From positions 2,790,001-2,854,000 of the forward strand of contig NZ_CP093341.1 of assembly GCF_022637455.1 (NCBI RefSeq): a stretch of 64,000 nucleotides of DNA. The letters are read 5' to 3'. Below are positions 8,329-15,955 of the stretch, one piece after another; the stretch's first letter is position 1, and the number at the start of each line of letters is the position of its first letter. The notes beneath the pieces were generated by a model. It was not told the origin of the DNA. It saw only the letters and a program-made list of their open reading frames with translations, and did not search any database. The DNA is from Lysobacter sp. S4-A87. GTDB lineage: Bacteria; Pseudomonadota; Gammaproteobacteria; Xanthomonadales; Xanthomonadaceae. A program made the translations under genes and the position numbers.

Positions 8329-8387
8329 CAACACATAAAGCCGCGAGGTGGCTCGGCGAGCTTGAAGCACTGTTGAGCGACCGCTTC

Positions 8388-8405
8388 TGGCCGGACATCC
8401 GGCCA
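8388..8405. repeat. Perfect 8-bp inverted repeat TGGCCGGA-CA-TCCGGCCA
   Basis: A short perfect hairpin preceded by GACCGCTTC. The combination resembles a second repeat family whose better copy is at 8933-8958 (TGACCGCT...AGCGGTCA with CTGGCCGG in the loop). It may act as a weak terminator for the small membrane protein gene, although no T-run follows. Confidence 0.5.
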
Positions 8406-8429
8406 GCAAGTCGGCGCGAGGCAGTCCCG

Positions 8430-8457
8430 AAGTCCGCTTCCGACCCAAAGCGGACGT
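8430..8457. repeat. Dispersed palindromic repeat, best conserved copy
   Basis: AGTCCGCTT / loop CCGACCC / AAAGCGGAC: the two arms pair over 8-9 bp, making this the most symmetric copy in the window. It lies 10 bp before the next gene start (8468), so it occupies the position where that gene's promoter or 5' leader would be. Confidence 0.75.
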
Positions 8458-8467
8458 CAGGACAGAC

Positions 8468-8935
8468 ATGAGATGGACCTCGATGCGACCGGTGTGCGCC
8501 CCGAAGGCGGTAGGCCTTCTGATGTGCTTTGCGACCCTGCCAGCTTTCGCAGGTTTTTCGCTCGTCGACATCCCCGCAGAAGTGACTGACGTGTGGTCCG
8601 CTGGTCAACACCGCCTGGTGAGAACTGAAACGTGTGCCGCCGGCCGCTGCGAGAAACAGTTGCATCTACAGGAAGTAGCCAAAGGTGAGGCCGATGACAG
8701 AGTTGTGTGCTCACGACTCGTTACTGGCGTAGCGAGGCACGACTTGGGTGTGATGGCGAGGTGGGACGCAATTGTGTCGGTGCAGAAGCCGCCTGAGCCG
8801 GTGCTGATGTGGTTCGAGTCGGTTTACGGAAGGCTGTATGCAGGACCGGACTGCACCTTCACCTACGAGGAGAAGGCTCCCGAAGAATGGGGCGCGTTCG
8901 ATCGCGACCGAGGCGGAAAGTTACCTGTCGAATGA
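8468..8935 (+). CDS. Exported hypothetical protein
   Basis: A 155-residue protein with a plausible signal peptide (hydrophobic core AVGLLMCFATLPAFA, about residues 14-28). Four cysteines in the mature part (CAAGRCEK, VVCSRL, PDCTFTY) suggest disulfides. I recognise no domain. The stop codon TGA is formed by the first bases of an inverted repeat (8933-8958), so the natural C-terminus may have been altered by insertion of that repeat; in another frame directly downstream there is a short coding-like stretch (8960-9136). Confidence 0.5.
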   Translation: MRWTSMRPVCAPKAVGLLMCFATLPAFAGFSLVDIPAEVTDVWSAGQHRLVRTETCAAGRCEKQLHLQEVAKGEADDRVVCSRLVTGVARHDLGVMARWDAIVSVQKPPEPVLMWFESVYGRLYAGPDCTFTYEEKAPEEWGAFDRDRGGKLPVE

Positions 8936-8958
8936 CCGCTACTGGCCGGAAGCGGTCA
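8933..8958. repeat. Inverted repeat of second family (TGACCGCT...AGCGGTCA)
   Basis: Perfect 8-bp arms TGACCGCT and AGCGGTCA flank ACTGGCCGGA. The first three bases are the stop codon of the upstream gene. Related but degenerate sequences occur at 8380-8405, 33475-33497 and 36412-36434. Confidence 0.65.
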
Positions 8959-8959
8959 C

Positions 8960-9136
8960 ATGTACCACTGCTCGCTTGCCGTTGCGTTCAAGGCAGACGA
9001 GAACCTCAACTACGCGGCGTCTTTCGATCTGGTCGCGGGCAATCGCGTCTGCAAGGCCGCGGTCGAATCCCAACATGGGGACGGCATGGCCGAGCAGGTC
9101 AGCCATCGCACGATTCCCTATCTGTGCCCCAGCTGA
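8960..9136 (+). pseudogene. Short coding-like remnant, C-terminal fragment of an unknown gene
   Basis: A 58-codon frame (MYHCSLAVAFKADENLNYAA, later ending IPYLCPS) has protein-like composition and reads like the C-terminal end of a secreted, cysteine-containing protein. It lacks a ribosome binding site and begins inside the flank of an inverted repeat. I read it as a fragment cut off by repeat insertion or frameshift, possibly once continuous with the preceding gene. A genuine tiny gene is the alternative. Confidence 0.3.
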
Positions 9137-9150
9137 TGTGACGGCGACGC

Positions 9151-10338
9151 CTACCGACCCGCTTCGAACGGTCGCACCATCGCGTTCAACAGGCTCTGCT
9201 GGTCATCGTCACCGGTGAGTTCCCACATGAAGACGCCACGCAGCCCGCGATCCTTCGCCAGCTCGGCGCGCAGACCGATCGACCTGGGGTCTTCGTAGCT
9301 CACGAAAATGCGGTCAGCTTGATGAAACAGCCACGGTGATTGCGCAGTCGGGTGCCAGTGCTGCTGCCACTTCGGATCGGTCAGCAGGCGGGCCTTGATG
9401 GTGCGCCAGTCGCCCGCCTGGAACGGGCCGTGGTAGGGCTGGTACAGGCCGTCACCGGCGTCGCTTGTCACGCGGAACCCGCGGCCGTAGAAGGGCACGC
9501 CCAGTACCAGCTTGTCCGCGGGCACGCCGTGCCGGAGGTAGTAGTCGACGCCACCCTCGACATTGTTCCAGCGCCGCAGTCCCGGTTCGAGCGGATCGGC
9601 CCGGTCCTCGCGAAGGGGTGCGTTGAACGTGGCCACGGGCGAGAAGGTGGTGCCCATGTCGTAGGTCATCAGGTTGATGAAATCCAGAGTCCCGGCGAGC
9701 TGCGCGAGCTCGAAGCTGCGCGCAGGATCGTACGGGCCGGCCGACTGCAGGCGGCCGACCGGCAACGCGGCGGTCAGCAGGAACTGTTGCTTGCGCGCCT
9801 TGGCGACGGCGTCGAGGCGAGTGCGGAACTCGCCCGCCAGCAAGGTCACGTTGCGCTGGTCCTGCGGGCGCGCGGTGATGTTCGCAGGCCCGCCGTAGAC
9901 CGGAAACTCCCAATCGATATCGACCCCGTCAAACGCGCCGCGGTACTGGTCGAAGAACAACGCGATGCACGACGCAACGAAGCGCTTGCGGCTGGCCGCA
10001 GTGAGCGCGGCATCCGAGAACCCGCCCGCTTCCCAGCCGCCGATCGAGATCAGCGTGCGCAGGTGGGGATGCTTGCGCTTGAGTTCGGTGAGTGCGGCGA
10101 AATGCGCGCCGGCATCGGGAGCGACCACGCATCGTCCGTCCTCGATCCGGGCGAAGGCATAGAACAGGTGCGTCAGCTTGTCGGCCGGGATCTGCGCGAC
10201 CGGATAACGGGATGCCGAGCCGCCCGGGTAGTAGGCGCCGATGACGCTGGGGGTGGGCGCATCACCTGCATTTGCGGCGAGCGCGATGCTGTTGGCGAGG
10301 ACGATGGCGGCGAGCGCCCGCAGGGAGCATCGGAACAT
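9151..10338 (-). CDS. Secreted GH18 chitinase
   Basis: A 395-residue glycoside hydrolase family 18 enzyme that would cleave beta-1,4-GlcNAc chains outside the cell. The catalytic signature DGVDIDWE is at residues 137-144, with Glu144 the acid. Other family landmarks are LISIGGWEAGGFS, FINLMTYDMGTT, LVLGVPFYGRGF and GVFMWELTGDD. A signal peptide (MFRCSLRALAAIVLANSIALAANA) opens the protein. I chose the ATG at 10338 because GAGG lies 9 bases upstream and the signal peptide then begins at once; longer frames start 22 codons earlier. No carbohydrate-binding module is attached. It is monocistronic. Confidence 0.92.
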   Translation of the reverse strand: MFRCSLRALAAIVLANSIALAANAGDAPTPSVIGAYYPGGSASRYPVAQIPADKLTHLFYAFARIEDGRCVVAPDAGAHFAALTELKRKHPHLRTLISIGGWEAGGFSDAALTAASRKRFVASCIALFFDQYRGAFDGVDIDWEFPVYGGPANITARPQDQRNVTLLAGEFRTRLDAVAKARKQQFLLTAALPVGRLQSAGPYDPARSFELAQLAGTLDFINLMTYDMGTTFSPVATFNAPLREDRADPLEPGLRRWNNVEGGVDYYLRHGVPADKLVLGVPFYGRGFRVTSDAGDGLYQPYHGPFQAGDWRTIKARLLTDPKWQQHWHPTAQSPWLFHQADRIFVSYEDPRSIGLRAELAKDRGLRGVFMWELTGDDDQQSLLNAMVRPFEAGR

Positions 10339-10421
10339 CGAGGGTTTCCTCACTGGAAGCATGCCGGCCGGAGATGCCCGCCCGGGCGGAGGGTAGCGCA
10401 GCAATCAGCTCCAGAAAAGGA

Positions 10422-10445
10422 AACGGCGGGGCAAGCCCCGCCGTT
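10422..10445 (-). terminator. Hairpin terminator downstream of the FAS1 gene
   Basis: A perfect 11-bp stem (AACGGCGGGGC / GCCCCGCCGTT) with an AA loop, 21 bp past the stop of the FAS1 gene on the minus strand. Upstream on the plus strand is AAAAGG, which gives CCTTTT after the hairpin on the minus strand, consistent with a rho-independent terminator. Confidence 0.75.
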
Positions 10446-10466
10446 CCAATGGTCAATCCGACGGCA

Positions 10467-10919
10467 TTACTGCTTGGTCGGAACATTGACCTTGTCGATG
10501 CCGTGGATGACGCCGTTGCTCGAGCCGATGTCGGCCGAGGTGACGTTCGCGCCGTCGATGCTGACCTGGTCGTCGGTCATCTTGATCGGAGCGGACTGGC
10601 CGTTGACGGTCTTGGCGGCGTCCCACTTGCCGATGTCGGCCACGAGCTTGCGACCGCTGACGACGTGATAGTTCAGCAGCGAAACCAGTTCTTCCTTGTT
10701 CTCGGGCTTGAACAGGTTCTCCAGGCGGCCGGCCGGAAGGTTCTCGAATGCCGCATCGGTCGGTGCGAAGACGGTGAACGGGCCCACGCCGCGCAGGATG
10801 TCGCTCATGCCAGCACGATCGATGGCCTGCCCAAAGGTCTTGAACGAGCCATTGGCGGCGGCGGTATCGACGAGGTTCTTGCTGTTCGGGGTGTTGTTGA
10901 CGGTATTCATGGAGTTCAT
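10467..10919 (-). CDS. Fasciclin (FAS1) domain protein
   Basis: A single FAS1 domain fills the 150-residue protein. The two conserved blocks are present: GPFTVFAPTDAAFENLPAG (about 45-63) and the closing NGVIHGIDKVNVP, with the central YHVVSGR between them. FAS1 proteins mediate adhesion or low-molecular-weight ligand binding, usually outside the cell, but here no signal peptide is evident, which is odd for the family. The start is uncertain: I use the ATG at 10919 (AAAGG just upstream); ATGs at 10946 and 10910 are also in frame. A strong hairpin terminator follows. Confidence 0.85.
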   Translation of the reverse strand: MNSMNTVNNTPNSKNLVDTAAANGSFKTFGQAIDRAGMSDILRGVGPFTVFAPTDAAFENLPAGRLENLFKPENKEELVSLLNYHVVSGRKLVADIGKWDAAKTVNGQSAPIKMTDDQVSIDGANVTSADIGSSNGVIHGIDKVNVPTKQ

Positions 10920-11221
10920 TGCCTTTGATGCGATCCGCAGTGGCACGGAATCGAGGACGGCCGAAGCCAGGCCCCTGCCGGTGGCGGGGGCGATAGGGCT
11001 CAGTGCGGATGGGGGATGGGTCGTACTGCGCGGCTGAGTGGCCGTTACGACATTGCGTCGTAGTGCCAGCGGAGCTTGCGCCGCGAACTGTTAGTTATTC
11101 GTAATCTGGCGAAGCAACCGGGATCATGTTCATCGTGCGGTATGCATCGTGGTCAGCTCGGCAAAGGTGCTACATTCAAGATTGCACCGCGTTGTCGAAC
11201 GCGGATGCTGTTAGGTCTGCC

Positions 11222-11443
11222 ATGGACAGACCTGTGATGGAAAACATGATTGAAGTCAGACGCCAGACCGCCGTGAACCAGGCGGAAGGCCACGAGAAGA
11301 TGGTTGCGCTGTGCTGGGCGTTTCGCGCGCAGCTGGAAGACATGCAGTCGCGACTGTCGCCTGCGGACTACATCTACGCCGAAGCGCTCAAGACCTTCCT
11401 GCTTCGGGCTCGCGGAGTCCAGGTTCGGCCACAGATGCCATGA
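11222..11443 (+). CDS. Hypothetical protein, first gene of an overlapping pair
   Basis: A short charged, helical protein of 73 residues (MDRPVMENMIEVRRQTAVNQ..., ending VQVRPQMP) with one clear hydrophobic stretch (KMVALCWAFRA). I recognise no family. The ATG at 11222 is a guess; the frame is open back to 11126, and an ATG at 11237 is also possible. Its stop codon overlaps the start of the next gene in an ATGA arrangement (11440-11443), which implies translational coupling and a joint function. Confidence 0.45.
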   Translation: MDRPVMENMIEVRRQTAVNQAEGHEKMVALCWAFRAQLEDMQSRLSPADYIYAEALKTFLLRARGVQVRPQMP

Positions 11444-11469
11444 GCACGGATGTAATGAGCACGGATGTA
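11440..11469 (+). repeat. Tandem 15-bp duplication at gene start
   Basis: ATGAGCACGGATGTA is present twice without a gap (11440-11454 and 11455-11469). Each unit carries an in-frame start codon and adds five residues, so a change in copy number would not shift the frame. Confidence 0.85.
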
Positions 11470-11829
11470 ATGAGGACGTACCCGCCTGAGTCCGAGTTGA
11501 TCGTCGATCTCGATCGCCATGACGAGCTGGTCCGCCTGTGTGCGTCCGGCCGCTTGCCGTTCTGGGACTTCTGCGCCACCTACGACAACTTCTATTGGCG
11601 ATACGCCCTGGACGGCAATGATGCTGACGCGACGGACATGGTCGTGCTGGGCAGGCTCGCCGACCGCATAGCGCCACATCAGCATCTGGCCGATACCGTC
11701 CTGGCGAGCGTCTGTTCCGACAGCCACCCTGAGAACGGCAGCTACGGTCGCTCAGGTAGATTTGGCCCCGAGGAAGCCATGGTCCGGCTGAGAGCAATCG
11801 CCGAAACCCTCCCGCGAGCGACTGCGTGA
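11440..11829 (+). CDS. Hypothetical protein, second gene of an overlapping pair
   Basis: A 129-residue acidic protein with aromatic-rich core WDFCATYDNFYWRYALDG and a Leu/Arg-rich C-terminus. I do not recognise the family; size and composition would suit an immunity or antitoxin-like protein, but that is speculation. The 5' end is unusual: a 15-bp unit (ATGAGCACGGATGTA) occurs twice in tandem followed by ATGAGGACG, so the protein can begin at three successive in-frame ATGs (MSTDV-MSTDV-MRTY). The first ATG overlaps the upstream stop codon. Confidence 0.5.
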   Translation: MSTDVMSTDVMRTYPPESELIVDLDRHDELVRLCASGRLPFWDFCATYDNFYWRYALDGNDADATDMVVLGRLADRIAPHQHLADTVLASVCSDSHPENGSYGRSGRFGPEEAMVRLRAIAETLPRATA

Positions 11830-11932
11830 CCCAGTAGCGGCGCCGCTCAACCCACACGGCTCATCGGCCATCTGCCACGCCTGCCCGGGCGTGAGGTATA
11901 ACCGCACCCACCGTCTTCTGGTAGGGGGCGTC

Positions 11933-12328
11933 ATGACCGATCGCATTGCCTCGTGCAGTTGTGGACGTCTCACCGTCCGCACGGTGGGAGAGCCGGTCCG
12001 CGTCTCCATCTGCCATTGCCTGGCTTGCCAGAGACGTACCGGCAGTGTGTTCAGTGCCCAGGCCCGGTTCCCGGCCGAAGCAACGAGCATCGATGGCCCG
12101 AGCAGGGAGTACGTGGGTACCGGCGACGAGGGCACGTCCGCCAGGTTTCACTTCTGCACGGAATGTGGCTGCACGGTCTTCTATCTGATGGACGCTTTCC
12201 CCGGGTTTGTCGCCATTCCCGTCGGCGCTTTCGCGGACCCCGATTTTCCGCAGCCGCGCGTTTCGGTCTACGGGGTGCGCAAGCACCATTGGGTGCGCCT
12301 GCCGGATGGCATCGAAAGCGGCGATTGA
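11933..12328 (+). CDS. GFA/CENP-V family zinc-binding protein
   Basis: A 131-residue protein of the GFA family (glutathione-dependent formaldehyde-activating enzyme fold). The zinc-ligand cysteines are in the usual places: SCSCG (residues 8-10), ICHCLACQRRTGS and FCTECGCTVFY. The family name comes from a disputed activity in Paracoccus, so assigning formaldehyde detoxification would be unsafe; many members have unknown thiol-linked substrates. I chose the ATG at 11933 because of GGGGG just upstream. It is followed by the glycosyltransferase gene after 76 bp. Confidence 0.88.
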   Translation: MTDRIASCSCGRLTVRTVGEPVRVSICHCLACQRRTGSVFSAQARFPAEATSIDGPSREYVGTGDEGTSARFHFCTECGCTVFYLMDAFPGFVAIPVGAFADPDFPQPRVSVYGVRKHHWVRLPDGIESGD

Positions 12329-12404
12329 ACGTATAGAAAGGGCTCGCCCGCGGAACTGACTTCACTTGAGCGGTACCGGCAGGGACAGCCCGAGGAGAAG
12401 CTGC

Positions 12405-13646
12405 ATGAAAATCGTCGCCGCTACCTATGGCACCGAGGGCGATACCCGCCCGCTGGCCGCGTTGTGCCATGTCCTGCGCAGCGCCGGCCACGACGCGCGC
12501 CTGCTGGCCGATGCCGGCACGCTGGGTAGCGCGCATGCGCTGGGTGTGCCGAGCACCGCGCTCGCCGGAGACATCCGTGGCGCGCTGGGGCCGGGGCAGG
12601 GGATCGGCACGGTGGTCGGTGGCAGCAGCGATCTCAGTGCCACGGCCAAGGCCCTGGCTGCAATCGCCAACACCCATGCGTCGGCCTGGCTGCGCACCAT
12701 CCTCGATGAAGCCCGCGACGCCGATCTGTTGCTGGTGTCCGGCCTTGCCGCGTTCGTGGGACTGGCCGCGGGCGATGTCCTGCGAATCCCGGTGATCGGC
12801 ACCGGCATGATCCCGCTGTCGCCAACGCGGGCGTTTCCGTCTCCGTTCCTGCCGCCGTCTCTGGTGCCGCGGGTGCTCAATCGCGCCAGTCACCAGTTCG
12901 TCAACGCGATGATGTGGCGCGCGTTCCGCGCATCGACCAATACCACGCTCACCCAGGTCGGCGGCCTGCCCGCGCGCAAACGCATGTGGGAAGGCCATCC
13001 GATGCTCTATGGCGTGTCGCCCACATTGCTGGCCCGGCCGGACGACTGGCCGGCCAATACGCTCGCATGTGGGCAGTGGCTGTTGCCGTCGCCAGACTGG
13101 GTGCCGCCGCCGGAGCTGGAGACGTTCCTGGCGGCGGGCGAACCGCCCATCTACATCGGCTTCGGCAGCATGACCGGCTTCGATACGCAGCGGCTGAAGC
13201 AGGCGATGGTCGCGGCGTTGCGCGGTCGGCGCGCGCTGTTCTTTGCCGGTTGGAGCGGTGTCGACACGGGCGATCTCCCGGCCAACGTACTGGCCATCGG
13301 CGAAACCTCGCACGAGTGGCTGCTGCCGCGCACCGCGCTGGCGATCCACCACGGCGGGTCGGGCACCTCGCATTCGGCGTGTCGCGCCGGCGTCCCGTCG
13401 GTGGTGGTGCCGTTCGCCGGCGACCAGTTCTTTTGGGCGGCGCAGTTGCAGCGGCGCGGCGTGGCGGCGCCGGCAGTGAAGGGCCGCGACATCACCGGCG
13501 ATGCACTCGCCGGCCGCATCGACCAGGCGCTCTCGGCGCCGCTTCGCGAGCGTGCCCGCGAGTTGGGGGCGCGCATGCGCGAGGAGAACGGTCTCGTCAC
13601 CGCGGTAGCGGCGATCGAGGATCTGACGGCAGGTGCGCGCCGCTGA
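12405..13646 (+). CDS. GT1-type (MGT family) glycosyltransferase
   Basis: A 413-residue GT-B fold transferase. The N-terminus MKIVAATYGTEGDTRPLAAL is the classical acceptor-domain start with a glycine-rich loop. The C-terminal donor-binding part has LAIHHGGSGTSHSACRAGVPSVVVPFAGDQ (about residue 312 on), the signature of macrolide, sterol and glycopeptide glucosyltransferases that use nucleotide sugars. The acceptor is unknown; a natural product or lipid is likely. A GAGGAG ribosome binding site lies 8 bases before the ATG. It is convergent with ohrR, 12 bp apart. Confidence 0.88.
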   Translation: MKIVAATYGTEGDTRPLAALCHVLRSAGHDARLLADAGTLGSAHALGVPSTALAGDIRGALGPGQGIGTVVGGSSDLSATAKALAAIANTHASAWLRTILDEARDADLLLVSGLAAFVGLAAGDVLRIPVIGTGMIPLSPTRAFPSPFLPPSLVPRVLNRASHQFVNAMMWRAFRASTNTTLTQVGGLPARKRMWEGHPMLYGVSPTLLARPDDWPANTLACGQWLLPSPDWVPPPELETFLAAGEPPIYIGFGSMTGFDTQRLKQAMVAALRGRRALFFAGWSGVDTGDLPANVLAIGETSHEWLLPRTALAIHHGGSGTSHSACRAGVPSVVVPFAGDQFFWAAQLQRRGVAAPAVKGRDITGDALAGRIDQALSAPLRERARELGARMREENGLVTAVAAIEDLTAGARR

Positions 13647-13658
13647 CGGGTTGCGCCG

Positions 13659-14117
13659 TCAGTCGGCTCGATCGGTGGCCTGGATCAGGCTGTTGCGCAG
13701 CGCGACGATCTCCTTCTGCAGCCGCGTGAACTCCTTGGCGGTCAGGCCGCATGCGTCGCCGAGGTCGACCACGGCCCGGTCGCGCAGGCGGTGTCCGGTC
13801 TTCGTCACCCGGATCCGGACATGGCGCTCGTCGGCCGGGTCTCGCGCACGCTCGACATAGCCCATCGCCTCGAGCTTCTTGAGGATCGGGGTCAGGGTGT
13901 TGGACTCCAGGAAGAGCTTCTCGCCCAGCCCGCTGACGGTCTGGTCGTCCTCCTCCCATAGCGCCACGAGCGTGACGTACTGGGTGTAGGTGAGGCCAAG
14001 CGCGTCCAGGATCGGCCGGTAGGCCTTTCCGAACGCCAGGTTGGCGGAGTAGACGGCAAAGCACAGGAACTCGGACAGCTTCAGGTCCGATCCGCGTTCA
14101 GTCTGTCGGGTCTTCAT
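13659..14117 (-). CDS. ohrR: OhrR-type MarR-family peroxide-sensing repressor
   Basis: A 152-residue winged-helix MarR-family protein of the OhrR type: SEFLCFAVYSANLAFGKAYRPILDALGLTYTQY at the N-terminus and LESNTLTPILKKLEAMGYVERARDPADERHV covering the DNA-binding wing. Cys19 (LCFAVY) is the sensing cysteine. A second cysteine at 123 (GDACGLT) places it in the two-Cys class known from Xanthomonas, where oxidation forms an intersubunit disulfide. Uniquely here, it is divergent from msrA (not ohr), with a palindrome between them; ohr is at 739-1191. It probably represses itself and msrA, and perhaps ohr in trans. Confidence 0.88.
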   Translation of the reverse strand: MKTRQTERGSDLKLSEFLCFAVYSANLAFGKAYRPILDALGLTYTQYVTLVALWEEDDQTVSGLGEKLFLESNTLTPILKKLEAMGYVERARDPADERHVRIRVTKTGHRLRDRAVVDLGDACGLTAKEFTRLQKEIVALRNSLIQATDRAD

Positions 14118-14166
14118 TGCATGCCTCTGGTTCGGCGTGGTGCGATGCTGGAATAGTAGCGCGTAT

Positions 14167-14179
14167 GCGATATAATCGC
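14167..14179. promoter_or_regulatory. Candidate OhrR operator between ohrR and msrA
   Basis: GCGAT-ATA-ATCGC is a perfect palindrome in an A/T-rich island, 50 bp from the ohrR start. It includes TATAAT (14171-14176), so repressor binding could cover a -10 element. A partly similar sequence (ATACGATTAAT) lies at about 14225-14236 on the msrA side. MarR-family operators are typically A/T-rich inverted repeats of this size. Confidence 0.45.
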
Positions 14180-14382
14180 TATCGTTTCATGCGGCCGGTC
14201 TGTACAGCGCACACGATACACGCGGATACGATTAATGCAGGTTGAACGAGCCTGGCCGCGGCCTTGCAACGCGCCCGCACCGCTCCCAACTTGAACAGGT
14301 CGCATCCGGCGCTTGCGGCACCCATGCCGACACGGTGCGGCAATCCTGCCGCCCATCCCGAACTTGTGTGGAGAGAACCGAA

Positions 14383-14889
14383 ATGACCACTGGAACCGAG
14401 ACTGCCATCCTTGCCGGCGGCTGCTTCTGGGGAATGCAGGACCTGCTGCGTCGCTACCCCGGTATCGTCTCGACGCGCGTCGGGTACACGGGAGGCGATG
14501 TCGCCAATGCCACCTATCGCAACCACGGCACGCACGCTGAAGCGATCGAGCTGGTGTACGACCCGTCCGTGATCAGCTATCGCAGGATCCTGGAGCTGTT
14601 CTTCCAGGTCCACGATCCGACCACGAAGAACCGCCAGGGCAACGATGTCGGCTTGAGCTATCGCTCGGCCATCTTCTACCTGGACGATTCGCAGAAGCGC
14701 GTGGCCGAGAACACCATTGCCGACGTCGATGCATCGGGCCTGTGGCCCGGCAAGGTCGCCACCGAAGTCGCGCCCGCCGGTCCCTTCTGGGAGGCCGAGC
14801 CGGAGCACCAGGACTACCTCGAGCGCTACCCCGAAGGCTACACGTGCCACTTCATCCGGCCTGACTGGACGCTTCCGGAACGCGGGTGA
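14383..14889 (+). CDS. msrA: Peptide-methionine (S)-S-oxide reductase MsrA
   Basis: MsrA repairs oxidised methionine. The 168-residue protein has the catalytic GGCFWGMQ (Cys14) close to the N-terminus, then [20 protein letters not shown] and [14 protein letters not shown], all family landmarks, and ends with [17 protein letters not shown]. The ATG at 14383 follows GAGAGA and begins the family domain at once; an open extension upstream to 14242 is not coding. It is divergent from ohrR, which suggests induction by organic hydroperoxide. Confidence 0.95.
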   Translation: MTTGTETAILAGGCFWGMQDLLRRYPGIVSTRVGYTGGDVANATYRNHGTHAEAIELVYDPSVISYRRILELFFQVHDPTTKNRQGNDVGLSYRSAIFYLDDSQKRVAENTIADVDASGLWPGKVATEVAPAGPFWEAEPEHQDYLERYPEGYTCHFIRPDWTLPERG

Positions 14890-15073
14890 TCCTGGCGAGG
14901 TGATGCCAGGCCAGTGACAGGCCTGCGCGCGGGTGGCGTCCACGGGACGGTTGCCCGCGCGCGGTCCTGCACTTAGGCTTGGCACCGTCCTGCGCATGTG
15001 GAACAACGGCGGGACCGGGCGGTGGGGACCGCCTGGCACGCACGAACCACATCAAACAGGGGACGAAGGAATC

Positions 15074-15955
15074 ATGCGGAAGCATTTGTTTTCCGTGCTG
15101 GGGGCGATCGCGCTCACGCTGGCACACGGGCTCATGCCTGCAATGGCGCAGGACTCGGGCGGGGACTCGGGCGGTGACTCGGATATTTCCAGCCTGCCGT
15201 GGCAGGTCGGCCCGGCCAAGGGCGTGATCGCCGACAAGGCCGTGATCGACGTGCCCAAGGGCTATGCCTTCCTCGGTGCGGAAGGCACGCGCAAGCTCAA
15301 TGAAATGATGCACAACCCGTCCGGCGAAGGCGACGAGTACACGCTGGCGCCCAAGGACCTGAGCTGGTTCTCGTTCTTCAGCTTCGACGACGTCGGCTAC
15401 GTGAAGGACGACGAGAAGCTCGAGCCCGACGACATCCTCGCTTCGATCAAGGAAGGCACCGAGGAGTCCAACGTCGAGCGTCGCCAGCGCGGCTGGGAAA
15501 CGATGCACATCGAGGGCTGGAGCTTCAAGCCGCAGTACGACAAGAACCTGCAGCTGCTGGAATGGGCGATCCTTGCCGAAGTGCAGCCGTCGCGGAACAA
15601 GGTGGTCAACTACAACACGCGCCTGCTCGGTCGCCACGGCGTGATGGAAGTGGTCCTGGTCGCCAATCCGGAAGGGCTCGACGCCGCCATTGCCGACTTC
15701 AAGGGCCTCGTGCCCGGTTACTCGTTCAATGCCGGCGAGAAGTACGCCGAGTTCCGGGCGGGCGACCACGTGGCCGAGTACGGCCTGGCCGCGCTGATCA
15801 CCGGCGGTGCAGCGGCGGTGGCGTCGAAGAAGGGCTTCTTCGCCGCGATCGCGCTGTTCCTGGCCAAGGCCTGGAAGCTGGTGCTGCTGGCGGTGGCCGG
15901 TGGCTGGGCGGCATTTCGCAAGTTCCTCGGCAAGAAAGACGGCGCTTCCGAATGA
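15074..15955 (+). CDS. DUF2167 family membrane protein
   Basis: A 293-residue protein with a signal peptide (MRKHLFSVLGAIALTLAHGLMPAMA) followed by a low-complexity GDSGGDSD stretch. The core WSFFSFDDVGYVKDDEKLEPDDIL and RRQRGWETMHIEGWSFKPQYD...LEWA matches DUF2167, a family of unknown function found near membrane-stress genes. The C-terminus holds hydrophobic helices (LAALITGGAAAVA and AAIALFLAKAWKLVLLAVAGGWAAF) and ends in a Lys-rich tail. It is the first of three genes overlapping by ATGA, so the products are probably made in step and work together. Confidence 0.8.
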   Translation: MRKHLFSVLGAIALTLAHGLMPAMAQDSGGDSGGDSDISSLPWQVGPAKGVIADKAVIDVPKGYAFLGAEGTRKLNEMMHNPSGEGDEYTLAPKDLSWFSFFSFDDVGYVKDDEKLEPDDILASIKEGTEESNVERRQRGWETMHIEGWSFKPQYDKNLQLLEWAILAEVQPSRNKVVNYNTRLLGRHGVMEVVLVANPEGLDAAIADFKGLVPGYSFNAGEKYAEFRAGDHVAEYGLAALITGGAAAVASKKGFFAAIALFLAKAWKLVLLAVAGGWAAFRKFLGKKDGASE

